A stretch of DNA of 64,000 bases, taken from Geobacillus sp. 46C-IIa (GTDB lineage Bacteria; Bacillota; Bacilli; Bacillales; Anoxybacillaceae). The stretch's first letter is position 1, and each line of letters begins with the position of its first letter. The notes beneath the pieces are model-generated. The model was not told where the DNA came from, made no database searches, and was given only the letters and a program-made list of their open reading frames with translations. The stretch is taken from assembly GCF_014679505.1 (NCBI RefSeq), contig NZ_CP061474.1, forward strand, positions 2,180,001 to 2,244,000, in the 5' to 3' direction. A program made the translations under genes and the position numbers. Of the stretch, positions 39,017-50,548 are shown piece by piece.

Positions 39017-40165
39017 TTACGATAGTAGTGAGCGAACATAAGCGCGCGTGTCCGCGTCGATTTCGCGAATCTCCTCAAGCTGCGGATCGCTCACCGGACG
39101 ATGGCGCTCAAGAGCGCGCTCGATCCACTCCTCGATCGCTAAAAACGGAATGCGGCCGGCCAAAAAGGCAGCCACCGCCTCCTCGTTGGCCGCATTTAAG
39201 ACCGCCGGCAGCGAGCCGCCGCGTTTCCCAGCTTCATAGGCGAGCCGCAGACAACGGTAGCGGTCAAAATCAACCGGCGCGAAATGGAGCGCCCCTAGCG
39301 CCGCCAAATTTAGCGGTTTCGCGACAGAAAGCGGCAGCCGCTCCGGATACGTCAACGCATATTGGATCGGAACGCGCATATCCGGCGTGCCAAGCTGAGC
39401 GAGGACGCTTGTATCGCGAAACTCGACGAGCGAATGGATGACGCTTTCTCGGTGCAGCACGACCTCGATCCGCTCATACGGAAGCCGAAACAGCCAATGG
39501 GCTTCAATCACTTCAAATCCTTTGTTCATCATCGTCGCCGAATCGATCGTAATTTTCGCTCCCATTGACCAGTTCGGATGGCGAAGCGCCTCTTCAACCG
39601 TCACATGGGCAAGCTCCTCGCGCGTCCTGTCGCGGAAGCTGCCTCCGGACGCCGTGAGAATAAGCTTCTCGACGTGCTCGTGCTTCTCTCCTTGCAAACA
39701 TTGAAAAATGGCGGAATGTTCACTGTCGACCGGCAGCAGCGGCACACCGTGCTTCTCTGCCGCCGCCATAACAAGATGCCCGGCGACAACAAGCGTCTCT
39801 TTATTGGCGAGGGCGATCGTTTTTCCCGCCTCCATCGCTTTTAACGTCGGCACAAGCCCGACGCTGCCGACGACAGCGGTGACGACGATGTCCGCTTGCG
39901 GGAATACAGCTGCTTCAATCAGCCCTTCCTCCCCATACACGATCGTTGTCCGTCCGCCGTACTCGCTGCAAAGCGTCTCATAGGCGCCGCGGTCGGCGAT
40001 CGCGACGAGGGGGGGAGAAAATTCAGCGATCAGCTGCCGTGCCGCTTCAATATTTCTCCCGACTGATGCCGCGGCTAAGCGGAATTTGTCCGGATGGGCG
40101 CGGATCACATCGAGCGTTTGTGTGCCGATCGATCCGCTTGCCCCTAATATACTAATATATTTCAA
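39017..40165 (-). CDS. dxr: 1-deoxy-D-xylulose-5-phosphate reductoisomerase
   Basis: This 382-residue NADPH-dependent enzyme makes MEP, the committed step of non-mevalonate isoprenoid synthesis. The N-terminal Rossmann motif is [16 protein letters not shown]; the metal and substrate site includes [15 protein letters not shown] and ASGGSFRD. The start is TTG at 40163-40165, eight bases after GGAG; the GTG three codons earlier overlaps that sequence. It sits next to uppS and cdsA, which use isoprenoid and phospholipid intermediates. Confidence 0.95.
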   Translation of the reverse strand: MKYISILGASGSIGTQTLDVIRAHPDKFRLAAASVGRNIEAARQLIAEFSPPLVAIADRGAYETLCSEYGGRTTIVYGEEGLIEAAVFPQADIVVTAVVGSVGLVPTLKAMEAGKTIALANKETLVVAGHLVMAAAEKHGVPLLPVDSEHSAIFQCLQGEKHEHVEKLILTASGGSFRDRTREELAHVTVEEALRHPNWSMGAKITIDSATMMNKGFEVIEAHWLFRLPYERIEVVLHRESVIHSLVEFRDTSVLAQLGTPDMRVPIQYALTYPERLPLSVAKPLNLAALGALHFAPVDFDRYRCLRLAYEAGKRGGSLPAVLNAANEEAVAAFLAGRIPFLAIEEWIERALERHRPVSDPQLEEIREIDADTRAYVRSLLS

Positions 40166-40185
40166 CGTTTTCACTCCTCACCCGC

Positions 40186-40980
40186 TTATCGTACCGCTTC
40201 GATAAATATGTATAAGAGCGGCAGCACAAACAGCAAACTGTCAAACCGATCCAAAATGCCGCCGTGCCCCGGCAAAATCGCTCCCGAATCTTTCACGCCG
40301 TAATGGCGTTTGAAAGCCGACTCGACTAAGTCGCCAAGCTGGCCGAATATCGAAAGCAAGAGCGCGATCCCCACCGCTGTGCCGAGGCTGCCGAACGGAT
40401 CGGCCGCCCACTCGTAGACAGCGGCGACGACAACGGCGGAACCGATGCCGCCGATGGCGCCTTCGATTGTTTTCTTCGGGCTGATTTCCGGCCATAGCTT
40501 GCGCCGGCCGAAGGCGCGGCCGAAAAAATACGCCCCGATGTCGGTCGCCCAAATGACAAACAGCGCATAGATCAAGTACGGCAAACCGGCTAAACGGATG
40601 GCACCGAAGCAGAAAAACCCGACGCCGACATAAAGGACCGCCAACACGATAAACGCCGCCTCATCGAACGTCAGCGCATTTTTCGTCACGACGGTGCCGA
40701 CAAGCAACAAAAAGGCGAGGGCGGCAAGCACGCCGAACTTAACGGCCCCGGACGACAGCCACTCGCTGCCGTAGCGGGCGGGAACGAGCAGCAGCCAAAG
40801 GGCCGCAAAACCGGCGCCCCCGGCGAATGACAGCGGAGACATCCCTTTCATCCGCAACAGTTCAAACAACCCGACCGTGGCCAATATATATGTTACTATT
40901 ATAAACGGAAATCCGCCAAAAATAACAATCGGCAAAAAAAGCGCCGCCGCTATGACTCCAGTAATGATTCGCTGCTTCAT
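40186..40980 (-). CDS. cdsA: Phosphatidate cytidylyltransferase
   Basis: This is a 264-residue polytopic membrane enzyme (about eight helices) that makes CDP-diacylglycerol for phospholipid synthesis. The C-terminal signature GDLVESAFKRHYGVKDSG followed by PGHGGILDRFDS is intact, as is SPKKTIEGAIGG. The start is the ATG at 40978-40980, overlapping the uppS stop by four bases; the longer frame runs back through uppS. Membrane location is clear from hydrophobicity. Confidence 0.95.
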   Translation of the reverse strand: MKQRIITGVIAAALFLPIVIFGGFPFIIVTYILATVGLFELLRMKGMSPLSFAGGAGFAALWLLLVPARYGSEWLSSGAVKFGVLAALAFLLLVGTVVTKNALTFDEAAFIVLAVLYVGVGFFCFGAIRLAGLPYLIYALFVIWATDIGAYFFGRAFGRRKLWPEISPKKTIEGAIGGIGSAVVVAAVYEWAADPFGSLGTAVGIALLLSIFGQLGDLVESAFKRHYGVKDSGAILPGHGGILDRFDSLLFVLPLLYIFIEAVR

Positions 40981-41750
40981 CGTGCTGACACTCCTCCAAA
41001 TCGGCGGTCGCGCCGCTGGTAAGCGGCAATCGCCTGCAAGAAATGTTGTTCCGTAAAATCCGGCCATAATACATCGGTAAACCAAAACTCCGTATACGCC
41101 AACTGCCAAAGCATAAAATTGCTTAAACGAATTTCCCCGCTCGTACGGATGAGCAAATCCGGGTCATCGAGCCCGTCCGTCATTAAATAAGAGGAAATGA
41201 GCGGCTCGGTGATGTCCTCCGGCGCAAGCGCCCCGCGTTGGACGTCTTTGGCGATTTGCTGGACGGCCGCGGTAATTTCCGCCCGGCTCCCATAATTGAG
41301 CGCAAAGTTTAAAATGAGGCCGGTGTTGCCGCTCGTTTCGTGAATGGCCCTCCCGACCGCTTGACGCGTATGATCCGGAAGCTCGTCTGTACGGCCGATC
41401 ACTTGCACTTTCACATTCTCCGCGACAAGCTCGGGAAGGAATGTCGTCAAAAACTGCTCCGGCAGTTTCATTAAATAATCGACTTCGCTTTTCGGACGTT
41501 TCCAATTTTCCGTTGAAAACGCGTAAAGCGACAAAACGCGCACCCCGAGCTCGTTGGCGAAGCGGGTGATTTTGCGCACGACTTGCATCCCTTCATAATG
41601 GCCGGCCACCCTCGGCAAAGCCCGCTTTTTCGCCCACCTTCCGTTTCCATCCATGATGATGGCGACATGGTTCGGAATCGGATACCTGAGCACATCCTCT
41701 TTCGTCAACGGGGCGCCTTCCCCTTTATTTTTCCGCATTTTATTGAACAT
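40977..41750 (-). CDS. uppS: Undecaprenyl diphosphate synthase
   Basis: This 257-residue cis-prenyltransferase builds the C55 lipid carrier for cell-wall synthesis. IIMDGNGRWAKKR near residue 32 carries the catalytic Asp, and the C-terminal DLLIRTSGEIRLSNFMLWQ motif binds IPP. The start is ATG with GGAGG six bases upstream. It is the first gene of the uppS-cdsA-dxr-rasP-proS group, preceded by the frr terminator and a TATAAT promoter. Confidence 0.96.
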   Translation of the reverse strand: MFNKMRKNKGEGAPLTKEDVLRYPIPNHVAIIMDGNGRWAKKRALPRVAGHYEGMQVVRKITRFANELGVRVLSLYAFSTENWKRPKSEVDYLMKLPEQFLTTFLPELVAENVKVQVIGRTDELPDHTRQAVGRAIHETSGNTGLILNFALNYGSRAEITAAVQQIAKDVQRGALAPEDITEPLISSYLMTDGLDDPDLLIRTSGEIRLSNFMLWQLAYTEFWFTDVLWPDFTEQHFLQAIAAYQRRDRRFGGVSAR

Positions 41751-41782
41751 ACGTGTCCTCCGCGAACGTGTTTTGCCTTTCC

Positions 41783-41811
41783 ATTATAGCAAAAAAACCC
41801 TCCATCAACAT
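41783..41811 (-). promoter_or_regulatory. Promoter candidate for uppS
   Basis: A perfect TATAAT (41783-41788) directly follows the frr terminator on the minus strand. The -35 at 17 bases (ATGTTG, 41806-41811) is weak and lies in the terminator loop. Confidence 0.48.
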
Positions 41812-41820
41812 AGAGGGTTT
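41791..41820 (-). terminator. Terminator after frr
   Basis: The stem 41795-41802 with 41813-41820 is followed by a seven-T tract (41791-41797) on the minus strand, 12 bases past the frr stop. Confidence 0.88.
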
Positions 41821-41832
41821 GCATCGTTTTTC

Positions 41833-42390
41833 CTATACTTCCATCACTTCTTTTTCTTTCTCTTTCGTGATGGCGTCGATTTTGGCGATATGATCATCAG
41901 TCAGCTTTTGCACTTCGTCGGTATAGCTGCGCAGCTCATCTTCCGTAATCTCGCCGTTTTTCTCGAGTTTTTTCAGCTCGTCGTTCGCGTCGCGACGGAT
42001 GTTGCGCACCGCCACTTTCGCCTCTTCCGAATATTTTTTGACGAGCTTCACCAGTTCGCGGCGCCGTTCTTCAGTAAGCGGCGGAATGACCAAGCGGATG
42101 ACCGACCCGTCATTGGACGGCGTCAATCCTAAGTCCGACGCTAAAATCGCTTTTTCCATTTCTTTAATGACTGATTTGTCGTACGGCTGAATGACAAGCA
42201 TGCGCGCTTCCGGCACGCTGATCGTAGCGAGCTGGTTGATCGGCGTGGCGACACCGTAATAGTCGACAGTGACTTTCTCAAGCAGCCCGGCGTTCGCCCG
42301 TCCAGCGCGAATGCTTGCCAACTCGCGGCTGAACGCTTGCACGGCTTTGTCCATTTTTTCTTTCGCCTGTTGAATCACTTGCTTTGCCAT
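41833..42390 (-). CDS. frr: Ribosome recycling factor
   Basis: This 185-residue factor works with EF-G to split post-termination ribosomes. It has the standard family length and pattern: [20 protein letters not shown] in the N-terminal helix bundle, [24 protein letters not shown], and a long coiled C-terminal half rich in Lys and Glu. It begins two bases after the pyrH stop, in the usual rpsB-tsf-pyrH-frr order, and ends with an intrinsic terminator. Confidence 0.97.
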   Translation of the reverse strand: MAKQVIQQAKEKMDKAVQAFSRELASIRAGRANAGLLEKVTVDYYGVATPINQLATISVPEARMLVIQPYDKSVIKEMEKAILASDLGLTPSNDGSVIRLVIPPLTEERRRELVKLVKKYSEEAKVAVRNIRRDANDELKKLEKNGEITEDELRSYTDEVQKLTDDHIAKIDAITKEKEKEVMEV

Positions 42391-42392
42391 CG

Positions 42393-44068
<1,676 letters not shown>

Positions 44069-44143
44069 GAAAAGATCCTCCTTCTCTTTATCGCGTATAT
44101 GTATCGATGTCGGCAGCGGGTGCCTGTTTTGCCCTTATTCGTT

Positions 44144-44172
44144 AGTATAGCCAAAAGTTGCTGATTTCTGTC
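44144..44172 (-). promoter_or_regulatory. Weak promoter candidate for tsf
   Basis: A good -10 TATACT (44144-44149) lies 75 bases before the tsf ATG; the -35 at 17 bases (AGACAG) is poor. Confidence 0.33.
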
Positions 44173-44173
44173 T

Positions 44174-44213
44174 CAAAAAAAGGTGATAAAAGGCTTTCCC
44201 CTCTTATCACCTT
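44174..44213 (-). terminator. Terminator after rpsB
   Basis: An 11-bp stem (44178-44188 with 44203-44213) is followed by a T run (44174-44180) on the minus strand, 12 bases past the rpsB stop. Confidence 0.88.
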
Positions 44214-44225
44214 TCCTAAGCTGTC

Positions 44226-44933
44226 TTACTCCGCTGCGACGGCCGCCTCTTCGCCTTGTTTTGCCTCAAGTACGGCATCGGCGATTTTCGACGTCAACAG
44301 CTTGACGGCGCGGATAGCGTCATCGTTCGCTGGGATGACGTAGTCGATTTCATCCGGATCGCAGTTCGTGTCGACGATGCCGATGATCGGGATGTTCAAC
44401 TTGCGCGCTTCCGCCACTGCGATCCGCTCTTTGCGCGGGTCGATGACGAACAGCGCATCCGGCAGCTCTTTCATGTCTTTAATGCCGCCTAAAAATTTCT
44501 CGAGCCGCTCTTTTTCCTTTTTCAAGCCGATGACTTCTTTTTTCGGAAGTACGTCAAACACGCCATCTTCTTCCATTTTTTCAATTTCGCGCAGCCGTTT
44601 GATCCGTTTTTGGATCGTTGCGAAGTTCGTCAGCGTACCGCCAAGCCAACGTTGGTTGACATAAAACATGCCGCAGCGTTCCGCTTCCTCTTTGACCGAT
44701 TCTTGCGCTTGTTTTTTCGTGCCGACGAACAAAATTTTGCCGCCGTTCGCTGCCAATTCGCGCACAAAGTTATATGCTTCCTCGACTTTTTTCACCGTTT
44801 TTTGCAAGTCGATAATATAAATGCCGTTGCGCTCCGTGAAAATGTATTTTTTCATTTTGGGATTCCAACGGCGCGTCTGATGTCCGAAGTGGACGCCAGC
44901 TTCAAGCAGCTGTTTCATCGAAATCACTGACAT
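44226..44933 (-). CDS. rpsB: 30S ribosomal protein S2
   Basis: This is a 235-residue small-subunit protein with the classical signatures: [19 protein letters not shown] near the N terminus, [16 protein letters not shown], and [20 protein letters not shown]. Length is normal. It has its own extended -10 promoter just after swrB and a leader of about 110 bases folded into nested helices, so control by its own product is a reasonable inference. Confidence 0.97.
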   Translation of the reverse strand: MSVISMKQLLEAGVHFGHQTRRWNPKMKKYIFTERNGIYIIDLQKTVKKVEEAYNFVRELAANGGKILFVGTKKQAQESVKEEAERCGMFYVNQRWLGGTLTNFATIQKRIKRLREIEKMEEDGVFDVLPKKEVIGLKKEKERLEKFLGGIKDMKELPDALFVIDPRKERIAVAEARKLNIPIIGIVDTNCDPDEIDYVIPANDDAIRAVKLLTSKIADAVLEAKQGEEAAVAAE

Positions 44934-44971
44934 GTATGCTCCTCCTGTTTCCTTGTGGTTTTTGTGCCTCC

Positions 44972-45044
44972 GCCTGTCTCATCTCTCAGCAAGACTGGCC
45001 ATGCCAGCACCGTTGCTGAAATCATCAGGCGTGTGTATTCACAC
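44972..45044 (-). promoter_or_regulatory. Structured leader RNA of rpsB
   Basis: The leader forms a 5' hairpin (45031-45035 with 45040-45044) and then three nested helices: 44972-44976 with 45026-45030, 44986-44992 with 45013-45019, and 44995-44999 with 45003-45007, separated by purine-rich internal loops. No terminator-like U run follows. It is a candidate autoregulatory site for S2. Confidence 0.6.
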
Positions 45045-45052
45045 CATGTAAA

Positions 45053-45082
45053 AATATATCATAACCGCCGGCGGTAAATCAA
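45053..45082 (-). promoter_or_regulatory. Extended -10 sigma-A promoter for rpsB
   Basis: TTGATT (45077-45082), 18 bases, then TGaTATATT with hexamer 45053-45058 on the minus strand, immediately after the swrB stop. Confidence 0.65.
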
Positions 45083-45086
45083 GCTG

Positions 45087-45680
45087 TTATTCGCCTATTT
45101 CGTCCGCTTTTCGGTCAAATTTCAACAGCAGCTCCACTTCCGTTTTTCCTTTTTGCAGCTTTTTGGCAATTTCCTCGACCGATGCCCCTTCGGCATACAG
45201 GCGGCGGGCGGCGTCAGCAACGCTAGCGGATGGCGAAAGGTCAAGCACATCTTCGATTGCCTCGATGTCCGGAAAATCATCCGGCGCGCCGCAGACGTTC
45301 TGTCCCGTTTTCACGCTTTCCTTCGTTTTTCCTTCCGCCGCGCGTTCATAGCTTTTCACGGGCGATGTGGGCGATGCCGATCCGCTGCTGCCGCTTGCCG
45401 CACGCGATGCAAGTGCCGCAAGTTTCGGCGCCGGCGGCTGCTTGGCAGGCTCGGCGGTCATTTTCGTCCGAAGCAGCGCATCGAGCTCGCGGAAAAAACG
45501 TTCGTTTTCTTCTTTCCAGAGGGCGAGATGAGCCGCCATCGCCTCTTCGAGCTCTTCAGCCCGCCTTGCCGCGCGCTGTTCCGCCTCGCCAAGCCGCGCG
45601 AGGCGCATGTAAAGCAAAATGATGAGCAAAAACGAAAATGCATGCAGCAGCAAACTGATGGTTAGCCAAAATGCTTCCAT
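45087..45680 (-). CDS. swrB: SwrB-like motility protein (YlxL)
   Basis: This is a protein of about 197 residues: a single N-terminal transmembrane segment (about 5-25), an Arg/Glu-rich coiled coil (30-75), a Pro/Ala/Ser-rich linker, and a C-terminal helix-turn-helix-like segment (SVADAARRLYAEGASVEEIA). Position after sigD and this layout match B. subtilis SwrB, a membrane protein that promotes flagellar export-gate activation and swarming. The longer frame uses a GTG at 45689 that overlaps the preceding stop by one base; the ATG at 45680 is also possible. The start is uncertain. Confidence 0.8.
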   Translation of the reverse strand: MEAFWLTISLLLHAFSFLLIILLYMRLARLGEAEQRAARRAEELEEAMAAHLALWKEENERFFRELDALLRTKMTAEPAKQPPAPKLAALASRAASGSSGSASPTSPVKSYERAAEGKTKESVKTGQNVCGAPDDFPDIEAIEDVLDLSPSASVADAARRLYAEGASVEEIAKKLQKGKTEVELLLKFDRKADEIGE

Positions 45681-45688
45681 GATGTTCA

Positions 45689-45934
45689 CTATCCTTTAAT
45701 ATCGATCGTTTTTCCTTTATAAGGGTGGCTTCCAAACCGCGACGCCTCCCACCGAGCGCGCTCGCCTGTCCGCTTATCCGTCACTTGGCGGCGCACCCGC
45801 TCCGCCCGCTTTTCGCCGGCCGCCGCCATTTGCGCCTGCACGGCATAAGGGTGGTGCTGCGCGGCGGCATACATGCTTCCCGCTTCGGGCGCTTTAGGCA
45901 TTACGCTTTGCAGCGCTGGCAGCTGAATATCCAC
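45689..45934 (-). CDS. Uncharacterised 81-residue protein between sigD and swrB
   Basis: This is an 81-residue soluble basic protein starting MDIQLPALQSVMPKAPEAG and ending KGKTIDIKG. GTG is the start, seven bases after GGGAG, and it sits 22 bases after sigD and overlaps the possible swrB GTG by one base, so it looks translated within the fla/che operon. The central part is Ala/Gln-rich, then an Arg-rich stretch (KRAERVRRQVTDKRTGERAR). I do not recognise a family, and recall no gene at this place in B. subtilis. A motility-related role is suggested only by position. Confidence 0.7.
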   Translation of the reverse strand: MDIQLPALQSVMPKAPEAGSMYAAAQHHPYAVQAQMAAAGEKRAERVRRQVTDKRTGERARWEASRFGSHPYKGKTIDIKG

Positions 45935-45955
45935 CTTCCCACTCCCTTTCCCCTC

Positions 45956-46711
45956 TCACCGCTCCTCATCAAAAAAGCGGCGCAGTTTCCACAGCGCTTT
46001 GGCGTGAATTTGGGAAATTCTTGATGTGGACAGCTGCAAGAGGCTCCCAATTTCCGTAAACGTCAGTTCTTCTTTGTAAAACAAGCTGATGACAAGCTGC
46101 TCTTTTTCATTCAATTGCTCGATACCCGCGGCCAGCTTTTCGATCATCTCTTGCTTGAGCACTTGTTCTTCCGGGAGTGCAACGCGGTCGTCGCGGATCG
46201 CGAGCGGCTCGTCCTCCTCTTCACCAACTGTCTGTCCAAGTGAAAGCCAATTGGAAAAAAACGTTTCATTAACCGCCGCCTGCACTTCCTCTTCCGTCAT
46301 GCCGAGCTCGGCGGCGACTTCTTTCGCTGTCACCGACCGCATGTACCGCTGTTCGAGCCGCTCGGCCGCCTCTTCAATTTTTTTGGCTTTGTCGCGCACG
46401 CTGCGCGGCAGCCAATCTTCTTTGCGCAAACCATCGAGGATGGCGCCGCGGATGCGAAACGATGCATATGTGTCAAACTTCAAATCGCGCGATGGGTCAA
46501 ACTTTTCAAGCGCATCGTACAAGCCGACGAGTCCGTAACTGACCAACTCTTCCCTTGGCACGGAGCTTGGCAGCGTGGCGGAAATCCGCTGCACATGGTA
46601 AGAAACGAGCGGCATATAGCGCTCTACAAGCTCCCCGGCCGCATGCCGATCGCGGCCGTTGACCCAGTCGTCCCAATATTTCCGCTCTTTTCCTTTTAGC
46701 GCGCTCCCCAT
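45956..46711 (-). CDS. sigD: Flagellar/motility sigma factor SigD
   Basis: This is a 251-residue FliA/SigD-type sigma-70 factor. Region 2 includes LVSYGLVGLYDALEKFDPSR, region 3 the DRMxRS-like MRSVTAKEVAAELGM, and region 4 the recognition helix FTEIGSLLQLSTSRISQIHA. It directs transcription of late flagellar, chemotaxis and autolysin genes and is held in check by FlgM until the hook is complete. It is placed near the end of the fla/che operon, as in B. subtilis. The start is ATG after GGGGGAG. Confidence 0.97.
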   Translation of the reverse strand: MGSALKGKERKYWDDWVNGRDRHAAGELVERYMPLVSYHVQRISATLPSSVPREELVSYGLVGLYDALEKFDPSRDLKFDTYASFRIRGAILDGLRKEDWLPRSVRDKAKKIEEAAERLEQRYMRSVTAKEVAAELGMTEEEVQAAVNETFFSNWLSLGQTVGEEEDEPLAIRDDRVALPEEQVLKQEMIEKLAAGIEQLNEKEQLVISLFYKEELTFTEIGSLLQLSTSRISQIHAKALWKLRRFFDEER

Positions 46712-46741
46712 CGTTCTCCCCCTCGCCTTGCGGAAACGGCA

Positions 46742-47868
<1,127 letters not shown>

Positions 47869-47891
47869 CCGTCAACGCCCCTCTCTGCGAT

Positions 47892-48329
47892 TTATTGATC
47901 AAGCACCTTTGCTAAATCAAGCAAAATGAGGAGCCGCCTCTCCATTTTCGCCACCCCGTAAATGTAGGCCGCCTCAACAGCTCCAATTGCCTCCGGCGGC
48001 GGCTCGATGCTAGCTCCCGGAATATCGAGAACATCGTTCGCTGCATCGACGATCAGCCCGACTTCGACATCTCCAAGGGTGACAATAATCATCCGCGTCT
48101 GTTCTCCGTATGGTTCAGGCGCAAACCCAAACCGCTCGCGCAAATCGATAATCGGCGTCACAACGCCGCGCAAATTGATGACTCCTTTTACATAACGGGC
48201 CGTTCCCGGCACGCGCGTAATCGGCTGCATTTTTTCAATCGAACGGACGTGCTGCACCGGTAAAGCGTACTCTTCCTCTTTCAAGCGAAAGGCGATCACT
48301 TTCCAGTCTGTCTGAACGCTGGCGCTCAT
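47892..48329 (-). CDS. cheW: Chemotaxis coupling protein CheW
   Basis: This 145-residue SH3-like adaptor links chemoreceptors to CheA. It shows the standard pattern VIAFRLKEEEYALPVQHV, GVINLRGVVTPIIDLRERFG and a C-terminal LLILLDLAKVL. The start is the ATG at 48327-48329, six bases after GGGGGAG; the longer frame begins in that sequence. It is separated from cheA by about 200 bases, far more than any other gap in this operon, which holds two crossing inverted repeats. Confidence 0.94.
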   Translation of the reverse strand: MSASVQTDWKVIAFRLKEEEYALPVQHVRSIEKMQPITRVPGTARYVKGVINLRGVVTPIIDLRERFGFAPEPYGEQTRMIIVTLGDVEVGLIVDAANDVLDIPGASIEPPPEAIGAVEAAYIYGVAKMERRLLILLDLAKVLDQ

Positions 48330-48373
48330 CGGCCACTCCCCCTTTTCCATTGAAAATGTAAACGGAACAAACG

Positions 48374-48428
48374 ATCGTTAGGCGCACCGCCTTTGTTCTT
48401 ATGTTTCGGCTAACGATGGCGGTGCACC
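48374..48428 (-). repeat. Two crossing inverted repeats in the cheA-cheW spacer
   Basis: On the minus strand GTGCACCGCC-ATCGTTAG (48427 down to 48410) is followed after 18 bases by GGCGGTGCGC-CTAACGAT (48391 down to 48374). The first and third blocks pair (10 bp, one G-U) and the second and fourth pair (8 bp, perfect), so the pairings cross. Either one forms at a time or a pseudoknot results. The rest of the 48330-48528 gap shows no gene and no U-tract terminator. Confidence 0.65.
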
Positions 48429-48528
48429 GGTATTTCCCAATAGGACAGCGCCGCCAACGAAGCTTTTTTAATCGGCTGTAAGCTTGCTTTTCAACCGGCC
48501 ATAGCGGCATCGGCACGCTAGCCGCCGC

Positions 48529-50535
48529 TTATTTCACGAGCGCATTGCAATCGATAATCAGCGCCACCCGGCCGTCGCCTAAAATCGTCGCCCCGGAAAT
48601 TGCGAAGACAGAAGATAAATAGTTTCCAAGCGATTTTAGTACTACTTCCTGCTGTCCGATAAATGAGTCGACCGCCAACGCCGCCAGCTTTTCCCCTTTT
48701 CGGACGATGACGGCCGCCACCGTATCCCCCTCATCCGATGCGTCCGGCACAGAAAACACGTCTTTCAGCCGGACGAGCGGCACGACTTTGCCGCGGAAAT
48801 CGATGACCGGCTGGTTATGAGCGGAGAAAATCTCCTCTTTCCTCACTAACGCTGTCTCCATAATCGAGGACAGCGGAATGGCATACGTCTCAGCGGCGAT
48901 TTGCACGAGCAGCACGGAAATGATCGACAAAGTCAACGGCAGCTGGATAGAAAAGAGCGACCCTTTTCCCGGCTGTGAATCGACGGTCACCGCACCGCCG
49001 AGCGATTCGATCGTGCTTTTGACTACATCCAAACCGACACCGCGCCCGGAAATATCGGAAATGTGGTCGGCGGTGGAAAAACCCGGGGCGAAAATGAGCC
49101 CATACACTTGCTGATCGGTCAAATGAGCCGCCGCCTCCGGCGAAACGATGCCGCGGGCGATCGCCTTTTGCAGCACTTTCTCCCGGGAAATGCCGGCGCC
49201 GTCGTCCTCAATTTCAATAAAGACGTGGTTGCCGCTATGGTAAGCGCGCAGTTTGACCGTCCCTTCCTCCGGTTTTCCGCACGCCACCCGGGCGTCCGGC
49301 GATTCAATGCCGTGATCGAGCGCGTTGCGGATCAAATGGACGAGCGGGTCGCCGATTTCATCGATGACCGTCCGGTCAAGCTCCGTTTCCGCTCCGATAA
49401 TATCAAGGCGCACTTTTTTGCCGAGTTCGCGAGCAAGCTGGCGGACCATGCGCGGAAAGCGGTTGAACACCGTTTCGACCGGCACCATGCGCATGTTTAA
49501 AATGATCGTTTGTAAGTCGCTCGAAATGCGCGACATCCGTTCCACTGTTTCCGTCAGTTCAGCATGGTTCAAATCACGGGAAATTTGTTCGAGCCGCCCG
49601 CGGTCGACAACGAGTTCCTCAAACAAGTTCATTAACATATCAAGCCGTTCAATGTTGACGCGGATCGTCTTCCCTGCTTGTTTCGCCGCCTGCCTTTCCA
49701 CCGTCTCCGCTTCAGCCTGCGCCGCCGCTGCTTGTTCAAGGGCGGTGGACGCCGGCAGTTCAGGTGCGGTCTGCTCCCCGCTTTTGGCAGTCGGCTCGTT
49801 GACTGCCACTGCGGCGATCTCGACCCCGTCGATTTCAGAAATGCCCATCAGCCGCGTTCGCAGTTCATCCGCCGGCATTTTCGATACGACGGTGACGAGA
49901 AACTCTTGGCCAAATTGCTCTTCTTCAAGCATGTCAGCCGGCGGTGTCGATTTTACAATTTCCCCCGCCTCATTGAGCAGTTCAAACACCATATACACGC
50001 GCACGGCTTTCAACAGGCAGTCTTCACGAAGGCGGACGCGAATTTCATAGGCGGAAAACCCTTGCTCTTTTGCCTGTTGCAACACATGGTATTCAAACTC
50101 CCCGTATGCATGCTCGAGGGGCGGCTTTTCGTCTGCCGCCTGTTTGTCCGGCATCCCGCCCTGCTCGATTCGCTTCAGCAGCTCGACCGTCTCGCTTACA
50201 TCGCGCTTCCCGTCGCCGCCCGAGGCGATCGACATAATCATCGCCTCCAAATGGTCGACTGCCTGAAAAACAACATCAAGCAGTTCCGGAGTGACGATCA
50301 GCTGCCGATTGCGGATGCCATCAAGCACATTCTCTAGTTGGTGCGTCAAATTGGCCAAATCTTCAAACCCCATCGTGGCCGACATTCCTTTTAGCGTATG
50401 GGCCGAGCGGAAAATTTCATTAACAAGAGCCATATCGTCCGGAGTTTGTTCGAGTTCAAGCAGCCGCTCGTTGATTGTTTGTAAATGCTCCTTGCTTTCA
50501 TCAATAAAGATGTCTAAGTATTGATTCATATCCAT
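48529..50535 (-). CDS. cheA: Chemotaxis histidine kinase CheA
   Basis: This is a 668-residue kinase with P1 (phosphorylated His46 in SAHTLKG), a P2 CheY/CheB-binding domain (about 130-260), an Ala/Glu-rich linker, P3 dimerisation (NIERLDMLMNLFEELVV), the P4 ATP-binding domain (LIRNALDHGIE, DDGAGIS, GRGVGLDVVK), and a CheW-like P5. It autophosphorylates in response to receptors and passes phosphate to CheY and CheB. The start is the ATG at 50533-50535, seven bases after GGGGGA; the longer frame reads back through cheB. It starts 13 bases after cheB. Confidence 0.96.
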   Translation of the reverse strand: MDMNQYLDIFIDESKEHLQTINERLLELEQTPDDMALVNEIFRSAHTLKGMSATMGFEDLANLTHQLENVLDGIRNRQLIVTPELLDVVFQAVDHLEAMIMSIASGGDGKRDVSETVELLKRIEQGGMPDKQAADEKPPLEHAYGEFEYHVLQQAKEQGFSAYEIRVRLREDCLLKAVRVYMVFELLNEAGEIVKSTPPADMLEEEQFGQEFLVTVVSKMPADELRTRLMGISEIDGVEIAAVAVNEPTAKSGEQTAPELPASTALEQAAAAQAEAETVERQAAKQAGKTIRVNIERLDMLMNLFEELVVDRGRLEQISRDLNHAELTETVERMSRISSDLQTIILNMRMVPVETVFNRFPRMVRQLARELGKKVRLDIIGAETELDRTVIDEIGDPLVHLIRNALDHGIESPDARVACGKPEEGTVKLRAYHSGNHVFIEIEDDGAGISREKVLQKAIARGIVSPEAAAHLTDQQVYGLIFAPGFSTADHISDISGRGVGLDVVKSTIESLGGAVTVDSQPGKGSLFSIQLPLTLSIISVLLVQIAAETYAIPLSSIMETALVRKEEIFSAHNQPVIDFRGKVVPLVRLKDVFSVPDASDEGDTVAAVIVRKGEKLAALAVDSFIGQQEVVLKSLGNYLSSVFAISGATILGDGRVALIIDCNALVK

Positions 50536-50548
50536 CCCATGTTCCCCC

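Noticed and set aside
48235..48516. Minus-strand 93-codon frame through the cheA-cheW spacer
   Set aside because: It overlaps the cheW start in another frame, has basic/Cys-rich random-like composition, and spans the inverted repeats; no ribosome-binding site was found.
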